From assembly GCF_007827275.1 (NCBI RefSeq), contig NZ_VISE01000001.1:2728001-2792000 (forward strand): 64,000 nucleotides of DNA, given 5' to 3'. The DNA is from Gillisia sp. Hel_I_86. Its GTDB lineage: Bacteria; Bacteroidota; Bacteroidia; Flavobacteriales; Flavobacteriaceae. The position numbers and the translations under genes are program-made. Of the stretch, positions 26,723-35,879 are shown in pieces (the stretch's first letter is position 1; each line of letters begins with the position of its first letter). The notes beneath the pieces are model-generated. The model searched no databases, was not told the DNA's origin, and saw only the letters and a program-made list of their open reading frames with translations.

Positions 26723-28105
26723 ATGATTAAAAGAAATCTTATACCCTTATTTACTTTTTTCCGGAAATTCCTAAATAAAGGTCAGGAACGCAGTATTAAG
26801 GCAAAAAAAAACATTCTTACCTCGCTCTTAATAAAAGGAGGTAGTATAGTCATCAGTTTGGTGCTTGTGCCCCTAACGATCAACTATGTTAATGCGGATC
26901 GTTATGGAATTTGGTTGACAATCAGTTCTATAGTTGCCTGGTTTAGTTTTTTTGATATAGGGCTAACTCAAGGTTTGCGCAATAAATTTGCTGAAGCAAA
27001 AGCTTCCGGTGATGATGAGAGTGCCCAGGTTTTTGTGAGTACGGCCTACGCGATCTTAACCATCGTTTTTTTAAGTGTCTGGATTTTATTTCTTTTTATA
27101 AATCCGTTTTTGGATTGGAGCAACATGCTTAATTTAGCTAACGATTATAAATCAGAACTTTCTATACTTGTTTTGATTGTGTTTACCTATTTCTGCTTTC
27201 AGTTTGTTTTTAAGATAATTACTACGATAATGACAGCAGATCAAGAACCTGCAAAAGCATCTTTGATTGATCTAGTATCGCAAATTCTATCCCTGATCAT
27301 CATTGGTTTGTTGGTGATGACTACATCGGGATCACTGATCTATTTGGGACTTGCTTTATGCCTTTCCCCCTTAGTTACGCTGATCGCTGCTAATTTGCTT
27401 TTGTTTAGAACAAAATATAGACCTTATAGGCCTACATTATCTAAGGTTAAGTTCTCACATGCCAAAAGTCTTTTCAATTTGGGTATGATGTTTTTTGTGA
27501 TTCAAATTGCTGCTATTGTACAATTTGAAACTGCAAATATTATAATCGCCAGGAATTTTGGTCCCTCACAGGTTACTTCCTACAATATTGTTTATAAATA
27601 CTTTAATGTGCTTACGATGGGGTTTGTTATTTTTCTTTCCCCATTTTGGTCAGCTTCTACAGAGGCATATTTAAAAAAAGACATAGAATGGATAAAAAAC
27701 AGCATGAGAAAATACAATTTGTTGAACATCGCATTTGTTTTTATTGGAGGTGTAATGCTAATTTTTTCAAATAAAATCTATGACCTCTGGTTGGGAGCGG
27801 GAACCGTTGAGATTAGCTTTCCCCTTTCCCTTTGGGGGTTTATATATGTGTCTACGATTATCTTTGGTTCTAAATATGTTAGTTTTTTAAATGGAATCAG
27901 TGCATTATATATACAGTTTTGGGCAAGTATTTTTAGCCCCATTATATTCATAGGTTTGGTTTTCTTGTTCCTTAATTATTTTAGGATGGGTGTTTATGCG
28001 CTATTTATAGCTTCTGTTTTAGCCAATATCAATGGATTTATAATAGCTCCACTGCAATATTATATGATAATCGTTAAGAATAAAAAAGGGCTCTGGCTTA
28101 AATAA
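26723..28105 (+). CDS. Wzx-like oligosaccharide-lipid flippase
   Basis: A 460-residue polytopic membrane protein with about 12-14 hydrophobic segments, beginning ILTSLLIKGGSIVISLVLVP, and with YGIWLTISSIVAWFSFFDIG, the typical opening of MOP-superfamily polysaccharide flippases. It would move the undecaprenyl-linked repeat unit to the periplasm. An 80-bp gap precedes it, and the next glycosyltransferase starts 10 bp later. Confidence 0.88.
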   Translation: MIKRNLIPLFTFFRKFLNKGQERSIKAKKNILTSLLIKGGSIVISLVLVPLTINYVNADRYGIWLTISSIVAWFSFFDIGLTQGLRNKFAEAKASGDDESAQVFVSTAYAILTIVFLSVWILFLFINPFLDWSNMLNLANDYKSELSILVLIVFTYFCFQFVFKIITTIMTADQEPAKASLIDLVSQILSLIIIGLLVMTTSGSLIYLGLALCLSPLVTLIAANLLLFRTKYRPYRPTLSKVKFSHAKSLFNLGMMFFVIQIAAIVQFETANIIIARNFGPSQVTSYNIVYKYFNVLTMGFVIFLSPFWSASTEAYLKKDIEWIKNSMRKYNLLNIAFVFIGGVMLIFSNKIYDLWLGAGTVEISFPLSLWGFIYVSTIIFGSKYVSFLNGISALYIQFWASIFSPIIFIGLVFLFLNYFRMGVYALFIASVLANINGFIIAPLQYYMIIVKNKKGLWLK

Positions 28106-28114
28106 AATCTAAAT

Positions 28115-29356
28115 ATGGCTAATTTAAAGATACTTCATCTTCAGTATGGCTCTTCCAAGGCCAGTCCAGGCAATAGACTTCATAAGGCCTTTTTAGAAGC
28201 CGGGGCTAATTCCAGTCTTCTTTCCTTATACGGTGAGATAGACGCGGAAGAGAATATTTGTAGTCTAGAGAGAAAGGCTCGTTGGGTTTCTAAGATGAAT
28301 AACTGGGTCGAATCCTATTTAAAAAGAAGAATGACCTCTCAATTTGGTATTTTTTCCTATCCAGTTATTGGTTCCAATATTTCGGAAATGAATGTGGTTA
28401 GAGAAGTAGATGTCATATATATTCATTGGGTGCTCAACGGTTTTTTAAGCATTAAAAATATAGAGCAATTGGTTAAGCTCAATAAGCCGATAATATTTTT
28501 TATGCATGATATGTGGACTATTACGGGAGGGTGCCACCACAGCTTTGGCTGTGATAAATACATGGAACACTGCCATAACTGCAAATTTTTTATAGGTGAT
28601 AAGAAGAATGATTTATCTACTAGTGAATTTAAAAGAAAGAAAAAATTATTTTCAACATATGATAATGTATATTTTATAGCTCCGAGTAAATGGCTGTTTA
28701 ACTGCGCTAAACAGTCTGCACTTACAAAGGAAAAACCTGTATTTTATATCCCTAATTATTTAGACGATAAAATATTCAAACCATTTGAGAAAAACGTTGC
28801 TAAAAAGATACTTAATATTGATAAAGATGATATTGTTATTGCTTTTGGTGCCATCTCCATTGGTAGTCCCTATAAAGGTTGGGAGTATCTGCAGAAGGCC
28901 TTGGAAATAATGGAAGAAGATGGCAATTTTAAAAATGTGAGTATATTGATATTTGGAAGTGGTTACAACAAAGAGGTTGCCGAAGCGATACCGTTTAAAA
29001 CAAAATTCATGGGATTTCTTACTAATGAATATGCAACAAACCTTATGTATAATGCAGCCGATGTATTCCTCGCACCTTCCCTTGCTGATAATCTTCCTTA
29101 TTCCATATTAGAATCACAATATTGCGGCACTCCCGTGGTTGCTTTTAATACAGGAGGAATACCAGATTTGATCGACCATAAAAATAACGGGTATCTTGCA
29201 AATTATAAGGATTCGCATGATTTAGCTACTGGTATAAAGTATTGTATTGATAATGATGTTAAGGGTTATGCCTTGCCGGAGTTTGAAGGGGATTTGATTA
29301 TGGGGAAACATTTGGGATTAATCGAACAAATTTTGAACTCAGACAGTTGTTTTTAA
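28115..29356 (+). CDS. glycosyltransferase, GT4 (colanic-acid WcaC-like)
   Basis: A 413-residue GT-B glycosyltransferase. The HDMWTITGGCHHSFGCDKY motif, with a following cysteine set, is characteristic of a GT4 subgroup found in capsule and colanic-acid loci. The donor-binding block is PSLADNLPYSILESQYCGTPVVAF. The stop codon overlaps the ATG of the polymerase gene as TAATG, so the two are translationally coupled. Confidence 0.87.
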   Translation: MANLKILHLQYGSSKASPGNRLHKAFLEAGANSSLLSLYGEIDAEENICSLERKARWVSKMNNWVESYLKRRMTSQFGIFSYPVIGSNISEMNVVREVDVIYIHWVLNGFLSIKNIEQLVKLNKPIIFFMHDMWTITGGCHHSFGCDKYMEHCHNCKFFIGDKKNDLSTSEFKRKKKLFSTYDNVYFIAPSKWLFNCAKQSALTKEKPVFYIPNYLDDKIFKPFEKNVAKKILNIDKDDIVIAFGAISIGSPYKGWEYLQKALEIMEEDGNFKNVSILIFGSGYNKEVAEAIPFKTKFMGFLTNEYATNLMYNAADVFLAPSLADNLPYSILESQYCGTPVVAFNTGGIPDLIDHKNNGYLANYKDSHDLATGIKYCIDNDVKGYALPEFEGDLIMGKHLGLIEQILNSDSCF

Positions 29357-30654
29357 TGAACCAGGAAATTTTAGAAGATCATTTATTTTTGGGCCGCAGG
29401 GACAGGCAGGTACTCAATCTTTTCTGGTTTGGGTTTATACTATATACTGCAAGTTATACAATTTCTACTACCGATACTGTAAATTATAATGTGTTTCAGA
29501 CTTTTCAAATAATAGGGATTTTTATTTTTGTCCCTACGGCCATTCATTTAATGAGCTATACTATAAAAAACAGCTATTTACAAGTATTATATACCCTATA
29601 TTTAATATGGTTGCTAGTAATAGTAATAAGGGGTGTTGAGTTTAATTATGATTCTATAAAGTTTATTCTCTTTGATGCATGGTTTGGTGTTTTTTTGTAT
29701 TTAGTCCCACTTTTTTTATTCTTGCCCAAGAAATTGATTTGCTATAAGCAGCTTTTTGATGTTATTATTATTTTAGGGGTAATTTATATTATTTATGACT
29801 TTGTATATATTAAAGAACTCATGCGTGCCGGACAAGACCTGCAAAGTCAGGCCATTGTTGAATATTTTTCTAAAACTTTGGCCACCCCAAGTTTATTTTT
29901 ACTGCTTACCTATAGGTATCATACTTTTCGAAGAAGGGTATTTTCAATAGGCATATTGGTAATAACCTTATTCTTTGCAGTAGTTAGGGCAAGGAGAGGT
30001 TTGTTGTTAATGGAATTGCTTCCATTGGTATTGGTTTATCTTCTCTATCTTTCCAATAATAGTAGTAAATTTTTTATTGTTTTAATGTCAATTTTCCTAG
30101 GGGGATTTTTAATAATGTTCGGAATGGAGTTGTTTAATGCGGAACAAGACGGCCTGTTCGGCAATCTTATGGACCGGGGCTTGGAAGATACGAGATCGCT
30201 TGTTGAAACTTGTTTTTATCAGGATATGAGCGTTAAAGACTGGCTAATAGGCCGCGGATTGATGGGGGAATATTTTTGTCCGGGAATAGATGTTAATGAG
30301 GTGACCGGCTATAGAGGTACTATTGAGACGGATTATCTCCAACTAATCTTGAAAGGCGGATTAATTTCCTTGTCTCTCTTTCTCCTAATAACAATCCCCG
30401 CTATTTTCAAAGGACTTTTCAATTCAAATAATTTGCTTAGCAAAGCAGCAGCTATGTGGATAATATGGGCATTGATAATTATGTACCCTTCAACTATTCA
30501 TACCTTCACCATGCAGTATATTTTATTATGGATAGCTGTTGGCATTTGCTACTCCAAAACTATAAGAAATATCCCAGAACAAATTCTTGTGGATTATTTT
30601 AGAGGTTCTAAAAACACTCATGAGATAGCTGAGGACCTGCAAAATCAAACCTAA
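29356..30654 (+). CDS. Wzy-like polysaccharide polymerase (O-antigen ligase superfamily)
   Basis: A 432-residue integral membrane protein with about ten hydrophobic segments and a long periplasmic loop around residues 250-330 containing the IGRGLMGEYF and ETDYLQLILKGGLISL elements usual in Wzy/WaaL proteins. The ATG at 29356 overlaps the preceding stop codon and is preferred to a TTG at 29347. It would polymerise repeat units delivered by Wzx. Sequence conservation in this family is low, so the role rests on topology and locus. Confidence 0.78.
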   Translation: MNQEILEDHLFLGRRDRQVLNLFWFGFILYTASYTISTTDTVNYNVFQTFQIIGIFIFVPTAIHLMSYTIKNSYLQVLYTLYLIWLLVIVIRGVEFNYDSIKFILFDAWFGVFLYLVPLFLFLPKKLICYKQLFDVIIILGVIYIIYDFVYIKELMRAGQDLQSQAIVEYFSKTLATPSLFLLLTYRYHTFRRRVFSIGILVITLFFAVVRARRGLLLMELLPLVLVYLLYLSNNSSKFFIVLMSIFLGGFLIMFGMELFNAEQDGLFGNLMDRGLEDTRSLVETCFYQDMSVKDWLIGRGLMGEYFCPGIDVNEVTGYRGTIETDYLQLILKGGLISLSLFLLITIPAIFKGLFNSNNLLSKAAAMWIIWALIIMYPSTIHTFTMQYILLWIAVGICYSKTIRNIPEQILVDYFRGSKNTHEIAEDLQNQT

Positions 30655-30666
30655 AAAATTTAAAAC

Positions 30667-31995
30667 ATGCACTTACCCAAAGTCTTGATCATAAACCAAC
30701 CCTTTAATACCAATACTGGGGGAGGGATTACTTTATCCAATTTATTTGCAAAATGGGATAGAGACAAAATTGCAGTAGCCTGTTCGGGTTACTTGCTTAC
30801 CGAAAAGATGGATCCTACGCTTTGCAATAACTATTATCAATTAGGTTCTAAAGAACGTAAATGGATTTTCCCATTTAACCTTTTCAGTCGAAAATATTAT
30901 TCCGGCACTCTAAATATTAGTGACGAAATCAATATTAAAGACAAGATCGTTGTTAATAAATCAAAACTGCGGGTAAAGCTTATAAGGCAATACATGCATC
31001 CTATTTTTGAATCCATTGGGTTTTCACATTTTCATGCCAGAACAAGGTTGTCTTCAGAATTTTGTTCCTGGTTAGATGATTTTGACCCTGATATTTTATA
31101 TATCCAAGCTCATAATAGGGAAGATGTTTTATTTGGAATCGAAATTTGTGATTATTTAAAACGACGAATGGTTTTCCATATGATGGATGATTGGCCAACC
31201 TTAATAGGGGTAAAAGGTATATTGAAAAAGTTTTGGAAAAGCAAAATAAACAATGAATTTAGAGTGTTGTTGGATAGGGCAGACTTGCTTATGGGAATAA
31301 GCGATTATATGTGCGAGGAATATAAAAAACGATATGGGAAAGAATTCATCACTTTTCATAACCCTATAAAACTGGAATTTTGGGAGAAAGAACAAAGGGA
31401 AAATTATGAGCTCCCTGAAACTCCAACAGTATTGTATGCCGGAAGATTAGGCCTTGGTATCGATAAATCATTAAAGAGCATAGCGGAAGCCATAAAAAAG
31501 GTTAATAAAGAACTTCAAACAAATATAAAATTTGTGGTTCAGGCACAAGACGCACTGGATTGGATGAAAAATGATAAAAATATAGAACATCGGGAATTTG
31601 TAAAATATGAAGAACTTCCAAGCGTTTTTGCAAAAGCAGATCTTTTAATCCTCCCTTACGATTTTAGTGTAGAATCTTTAAGTTATATAAAATATTCCAT
31701 GCCCACAAAAGCCCCTGAATATATGGCAAGTGGCACTCCAATTGTTGTTTTTGCCCCTCAAGACACCGCATTGGTACAATATGCTGAAAAATATAAATGG
31801 GCTGCGGTAGTCACAAATAATAATATAGACGTATTGGCTGAAAAGTTAAAGCAATTATTTCTTGAGAAATCCCTTAGGCAGGAAATAGCAAAAACCGCGA
31901 AAACTACCGCTGAAACCCGTCATGATTCAGAACTCGTGGGAAGAGAATTTCAACAAATACTTTTGAATGTAACAAAAAAGAATACCTATGAATAA
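30667..31995 (+). CDS. glycosyltransferase (GT4-like)
   Basis: A 442-residue GT-B protein. The N-terminus has INQPFNTNTGGGITLSNLF, an acceptor-domain glycine-rich opening. The C-terminal Rossmann domain has VLYAGRLGLGIDKSL and SMPTKAPEYMASGTPIVVFA, matching GT4 donor-binding motifs. It starts 12 bp after the polymerase gene. Specificity is unknown. Confidence 0.8.
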   Translation: MHLPKVLIINQPFNTNTGGGITLSNLFAKWDRDKIAVACSGYLLTEKMDPTLCNNYYQLGSKERKWIFPFNLFSRKYYSGTLNISDEINIKDKIVVNKSKLRVKLIRQYMHPIFESIGFSHFHARTRLSSEFCSWLDDFDPDILYIQAHNREDVLFGIEICDYLKRRMVFHMMDDWPTLIGVKGILKKFWKSKINNEFRVLLDRADLLMGISDYMCEEYKKRYGKEFITFHNPIKLEFWEKEQRENYELPETPTVLYAGRLGLGIDKSLKSIAEAIKKVNKELQTNIKFVVQAQDALDWMKNDKNIEHREFVKYEELPSVFAKADLLILPYDFSVESLSYIKYSMPTKAPEYMASGTPIVVFAPQDTALVQYAEKYKWAAVVTNNNIDVLAEKLKQLFLEKSLRQEIAKTAKTTAETRHDSELVGREFQQILLNVTKKNTYE

Positions 31996-32092
31996 ACAAT
32001 CCAACCTCTAATTTTATAAAACAAGAGTAACAATTTCAATTTTTTTCCAGAATTATTCCATCCATATTTTTTTTGTAGATTTATTAATTAAG

Positions 32093-32239
32093 ATTATCCG
32101 TAAAGTGTCATAAAATAATAAATAACCTCATTCTGAACTTGTTTAAGAATCTTATAACACTAATAATCAATATAATAAATTGAGACCCTGAAATAAATTC
32201 AGGGTGACGAAAGAACTATAGTAGATAAAACGGATATAC
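32093..32239. repeat. small inverted-repeat element, copy 1 (MITE-like)
   Basis: About 147 bp bounded by TTATCCG at the left and CGGATATA at the right, which are inverted copies of each other. Inside are an ATTCTGAACTTGTTT arm and a hairpin ACCCTGAA/TTCAGGGT. The same element recurs at 34501-34663 in the same orientation with high similarity. No coding capacity. Confidence 0.75.
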
Positions 32240-32361
32240 ATAAGATTTTTTAAAACCTCGAATGGCTTCCATTTTAGCTTCTAAGAATATCTACTCATTT
32301 AAATGGGGTTCCCAAAATCAAATAACAAAAAATTAATCTCGGCATTACCTAAAAAATTAAA

Positions 32362-33495
32362 ATGAAATTATTGTTTATATGTTCAAATAACTTCAAAACC
32401 AATTCTGGAGGTGGTGGTTCCCAATGTACCAATAGGAATTATCTGTCGTTTTGCGATATCCTTGGAGAAGATAACGTTGATGTTGTTCAATTTGCCACTT
32501 CGCTAGGAAAAAACCTATACTCCATATTGTCCAGGTTTAGGAACTATTCTAGAGGATACAATGCTGGATTATCAAAACAGCAAGTAACAAGTATTCTGGA
32601 GCAGGCATTTAAATATAATTATATTTTTATAGATTCATCTTATTATGGAATACTTTGCAAGTACCTAAAAAAAAATAATTACAAAGGACAAATACTATGT
32701 TTTTTTCACAATGTAGAGCACAAGATGTACCTTCAGGAAGTGAGAGCAAACCCCTTAAAGTTTTGGAGAAGCTTTATTATCTATTACAATGAAAAAAATG
32801 CCGTAAAATTTTCGGATCAAGTCATTGTCTTAAATGAGAGGGATTTAATGGAGCTGGGTCAAATTTATAAAAAGTTGCTCAAATTTAAGACCCATGTCAT
32901 CCCCATAAGTTTTAAAGATAGTTTTCCTGCTGGGGAAATAGACCTTCAGGAGCAATCTAATTTACCACCGGTTTTTTTGTTTGTAGGGAGCGATTGGTTT
33001 GCCAATGTTCATGGAATTACGTGGTTTGTGAAAGAAGTTCTGGACAATGTGGATATAAAGCTGCAAATAGCGGGAAGTGCGTCCAATGTTTTGAAGAAAA
33101 AATTTGTTGATCCTAAAATAGAGTATTTGGGATTTGTTCCTGATCTCTCTTCTGTTATAATGAATGCCGATTTTATATTAGCTCCTCTTTTTAAGGGAGG
33201 AGGAATGAAAGTGAAAATTTGCGAAGCATTAATGTATGGAAAAAATATTGTGGGCACCAAAGAAGCTTTTGTGGGCTATAATTTGGATTTGAATAAAACG
33301 GGAGCAGAATGCAACAACAAAAGTGAATTTATCCATGTACTCAAAAAATGCTCCTCTTCAAAGAGGCTAAAGTTCAACATGTACAATAGAAATCGTTTTT
33401 TAGAATCTTATTCTTTTGCCGCCACATTAGAAAAATTTAAAAAGGTGCTCCAAAATTCAGAAGTTCCTGCGTCAAATAGTCACACCAAATTATAG
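32362..33495 (+). CDS. glycosyltransferase (GT4-like)
   Basis: A 377-residue GT-B protein beginning MKLLFICSNNFKTNSGGGGSQ. It has an acceptor-domain glycine-rich loop, a VFLFVGSDWFANVHGITWF start of the donor domain, and APLFKGGGMKVKICEALMYGKNIVGT as the donor site (written here in overlapping parts: APLFKGGGMKVKICEA, then LMYGKNIVGT). With the next gene it forms a two-gene glycosyltransferase cassette bracketed by two copies of a repeat element. Confidence 0.82.
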   Translation: MKLLFICSNNFKTNSGGGGSQCTNRNYLSFCDILGEDNVDVVQFATSLGKNLYSILSRFRNYSRGYNAGLSKQQVTSILEQAFKYNYIFIDSSYYGILCKYLKKNNYKGQILCFFHNVEHKMYLQEVRANPLKFWRSFIIYYNEKNAVKFSDQVIVLNERDLMELGQIYKKLLKFKTHVIPISFKDSFPAGEIDLQEQSNLPPVFLFVGSDWFANVHGITWFVKEVLDNVDIKLQIAGSASNVLKKKFVDPKIEYLGFVPDLSSVIMNADFILAPLFKGGGMKVKICEALMYGKNIVGTKEAFVGYNLDLNKTGAECNNKSEFIHVLKKCSSSKRLKFNMYNRNRFLESYSFAATLEKFKKVLQNSEVPASNSHTKL

Positions 33496-33503
33496 TTGCA
33501 CAA

Positions 33504-34409
33504 ATGAAGGGTATAAGTATAATCATACCTACGTATAATAGGGCAGAACTTGTAAAAGACGCTTTACAAAGTGTGATGGAGCAGGACTTTCCAGGACCCC
33601 TGGAAATTATCGTTTCAGACGATGGCTCTACAGATGGGACCCTGGCCGTGGCATCTTCTTTTGGCAACAAGGTGAAAATTCTAAAAAAACCAAACGACTG
33701 TAATTCACAAGGAGCTTCTGGTGCGCGTAATCGAGGAATCTTAAAAGCGACCCAAGCCTTTATCTGCTTTTTGGATTCAGATGATTTATATCTTCGTGGA
33801 CACCTGCAAAAAATGGTAATTGCCATAGAATCGGATCCTGAGTTAGGGTTTGCTCTCTGTAATTCTTTGGTAATGCTGGATATTGATGAGGAAAATAAAT
33901 TTAAACGCTGGACGAAAACCAATATCGAACCCAGGGATATTAACAATCTTTCCATTTCAACTTTTCATTTTGCAAACACCAACGGTTTTATTTTTAAAAA
34001 GGAGGTTTTTGAAAAGGTCGGTTTATTTGATGAACACTATAAAAATGCGGAAGATACGGATATGTGGATGCGTATCAATGAAAATTTTAAAGGCATTCAT
34101 GCGGTCCACTATGGTACAGTAATTCGTCTTCATAATCTGCACCGCCTTACGGATGTTCCCAAACAAAATTTACTGCAAAATCATTATAATGTTTTCCGCA
34201 ATGCTTTAAGGCGTTATCATGCCAAAGGTTTAAATGATCCGTATAGGTTGCGGGCTCTTTGGATGCTTTCAATAAAATATAAGATAAGTCAGTGGCCAGT
34301 TTTTAATAAAATGTACAAAATTATCAGTGAACAAAACTCTCAAGGACCTGTTTTAGAAGCAGATGATCCTTCTTGGAAATCTTTGGAATATTTTACCAAT
34401 TCCCAATAA
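33504..34409 (+). CDS. glycosyltransferase family 2
   Basis: A 301-residue GT-A enzyme. The N-terminus reads ISIIIPTYNRAELVKDALQS, followed by IIVSDDGSTDGT, GASGARNRGI and the metal-binding FLDSDDLYL. Tryptophan and acidic residues near AEDTDMWMRI form the usual catalytic region. It starts 8 bp after the previous gene. Donor sugar unknown. Confidence 0.9.
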   Translation: MKGISIIIPTYNRAELVKDALQSVMEQDFPGPLEIIVSDDGSTDGTLAVASSFGNKVKILKKPNDCNSQGASGARNRGILKATQAFICFLDSDDLYLRGHLQKMVIAIESDPELGFALCNSLVMLDIDEENKFKRWTKTNIEPRDINNLSISTFHFANTNGFIFKKEVFEKVGLFDEHYKNAEDTDMWMRINENFKGIHAVHYGTVIRLHNLHRLTDVPKQNLLQNHYNVFRNALRRYHAKGLNDPYRLRALWMLSIKYKISQWPVFNKMYKIISEQNSQGPVLEADDPSWKSLEYFTNSQ

Positions 34410-34500
34410 TTACTTTTCTTAAAGCTTATTAGGGAATGAGTGTCCAGCCCAAAACATATTAAAAAATGAAACAATTGGCCAAAGGCTTAAATATTTAATT

Positions 34501-34663
34501 GTATATCCGCAAACTGTCATAAAATAATAAATAACGTTATTCTGAACCTGTTTTGGAATCTTATAACACTAAGAATCAATGCAGTAAATAGAGGCCCTGA
34601 AATAATCCCGAAAGCTTTCGGGACAGGGTGACGAAACATTTATAGGACATAAAACGGATATAC
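34501..34663. repeat. small inverted-repeat element, copy 2 (MITE-like)
   Basis: About 163 bp with terminal inverted repeats GTATATCCG (34501-34509) and CGGATATAC (34655-34663). It is a direct-orientation relative of the element at 32093-32239, with an additional perfect 18-bp palindrome TCCCGAAAGCTTTCGGGA at 34606-34623 inside the central hairpin. No coding capacity. Confidence 0.78.
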
Positions 34664-34753
34664 AAATATTTAAATAACCAGTTCCACATTATATAACAAT
34701 TATCATTTGGGATTGGCGATTAATATAAATAAATTGGTTAAAATTAAAATAAC

Positions 34754-35197
34754 ATGAAAATTATGGCAGTTGCCTCGGTAGGAGGACATTGGGTTGAACT
34801 CTTACGACTGGTACCAGCTTTCGAGGGCAATGAGATTATATTTGCATCCACGAAACAAAGTGTTGCAGAAACGGTGGCGCTCTCTAAGTTTCATAGGATT
34901 CCAGATATAAATAGGAATGAAAAATTGAAGCTCCCGAATGCGATATATAAAATATTTTCCCTGATAAATTCTATCCGACCCAATGTTGTTATTTCTACTG
35001 GGGCTCTTCCAGGACTTATCTCCATATTTGCTGGAAAGATGTATGGTGCAAAAACAATTTGGGTGGATAGCATAGCCAATGTAGAAGAGCTTTCCCTTAG
35101 TGGAAAAGTTGCTTCTGTTTTTGCCGATAGGACCTATACACAATGGCCCGATCTCGCCAAAAAAAAATGTTTGTTTCACGGAAATGTTCTTTCATGA
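34754..35197 (+). CDS. PssD/Alg14-like glycosyltransferase subunit
   Basis: A 147-residue protein similar to Alg14 and PssD, the membrane-anchoring, acceptor-binding half of a split GT28 glycosyltransferase. It opens with VASVGGHWVELLRL and contains PNVVISTGALPGLISIFAGK. It works with the catalytic half encoded immediately downstream; the stop codon overlaps that ATG as ATGA. The pair usually adds GlcNAc or a uronic acid to a lipid-linked intermediate; the exact sugar is not determinable. Confidence 0.85.
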   Translation: MKIMAVASVGGHWVELLRLVPAFEGNEIIFASTKQSVAETVALSKFHRIPDINRNEKLKLPNAIYKIFSLINSIRPNVVISTGALPGLISIFAGKMYGAKTIWVDSIANVEELSLSGKVASVFADRTYTQWPDLAKKKCLFHGNVLS

Positions 35198-35679
35198 TAT
35201 TTGTAACTGTTGGTACTCAAGAACCATTTGATAGACTTATAAAAGCTGTTGATGAAATAATCCCAGAGTTGGAGGATCAAGAAATAATTGTCCAGGCTCC
35301 AATGAAATCCTACAAACCCATTCATTTTAAAACGTTTAAGTTTATCGATCCCATAAAATATAATATGATTTTCAATCGAGCCGATTTTATTATAAGCCAT
35401 GCTGGAATGGGCACTATATTATCTGCAATGACAACTGGGAAAACTTTAATAATAATGCCAAGACTTATTAAGTATGGTGAACATAGGAATGAGCATCAAC
35501 TTCATACAGCCAAAAAATTTAAATCCTTGAACTATATTAATGTGGTTGATGATGAAAACGAGCTAAAAGCAGTACTGCTAGGCAAAAATAAACAACAATT
35601 ATTAGTTTCTAAAAGAATGGGGGAATATGCCTCAGATGAATTAATAGATTCTATAAGAAAATACATAAATCCTAAGTAA
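35194..35679 (+). CDS. PssE/Alg13-like glycosyltransferase subunit
   Basis: A 161-residue GT28 C-terminal domain protein starting MIFVTVGTQEPFDRLIKAVDE-like (first 20 residues shown as MIFVTVGTQEPFDRLIKAVD). The donor-binding stretch is ADFIISHAGMGTILSAMTTG followed by MPRLIKYGEHRNEHQ. The ATG at 35194 overlaps the stop of the PssD-like gene and is preferred over the upstream 35143 start, which would add 17 residues without homology. Last gene of the polysaccharide locus. Confidence 0.87.
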   Translation: MIFVTVGTQEPFDRLIKAVDEIIPELEDQEIIVQAPMKSYKPIHFKTFKFIDPIKYNMIFNRADFIISHAGMGTILSAMTTGKTLIIMPRLIKYGEHRNEHQLHTAKKFKSLNYINVVDDENELKAVLLGKNKQQLLVSKRMGEYASDELIDSIRKYINPK

Positions 35680-35730
35680 GTAGGATTAGCATAGTTACTA
35701 AGTTAGCGTTTAAATAGTGATGAGTGAATT

Positions 35731-35760
35731 ACATTGAATGCATCCTATCATCTTCAATGT
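35731..35760. terminator. hairpin between converging operons
   Basis: ACATTGAA at 35731-35738 pairs perfectly with TTCAATGT at 35753-35760. It lies between the end of the polysaccharide locus (plus) and the end of the beta-helix operon (minus). No clear T-run, so a terminator role is only suggested by position. Confidence 0.35.
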
Positions 35761-35879
35761 ATGATGGCCCTTCTGCAATTATATTTTCGAAACAAATAAC
35801 AATTTGAACTTAATTTACTGGATTAGGACACGTAGGAAACACACGTTGAAGTTTCCAATTGAATCTTGGTGTTAAAATG

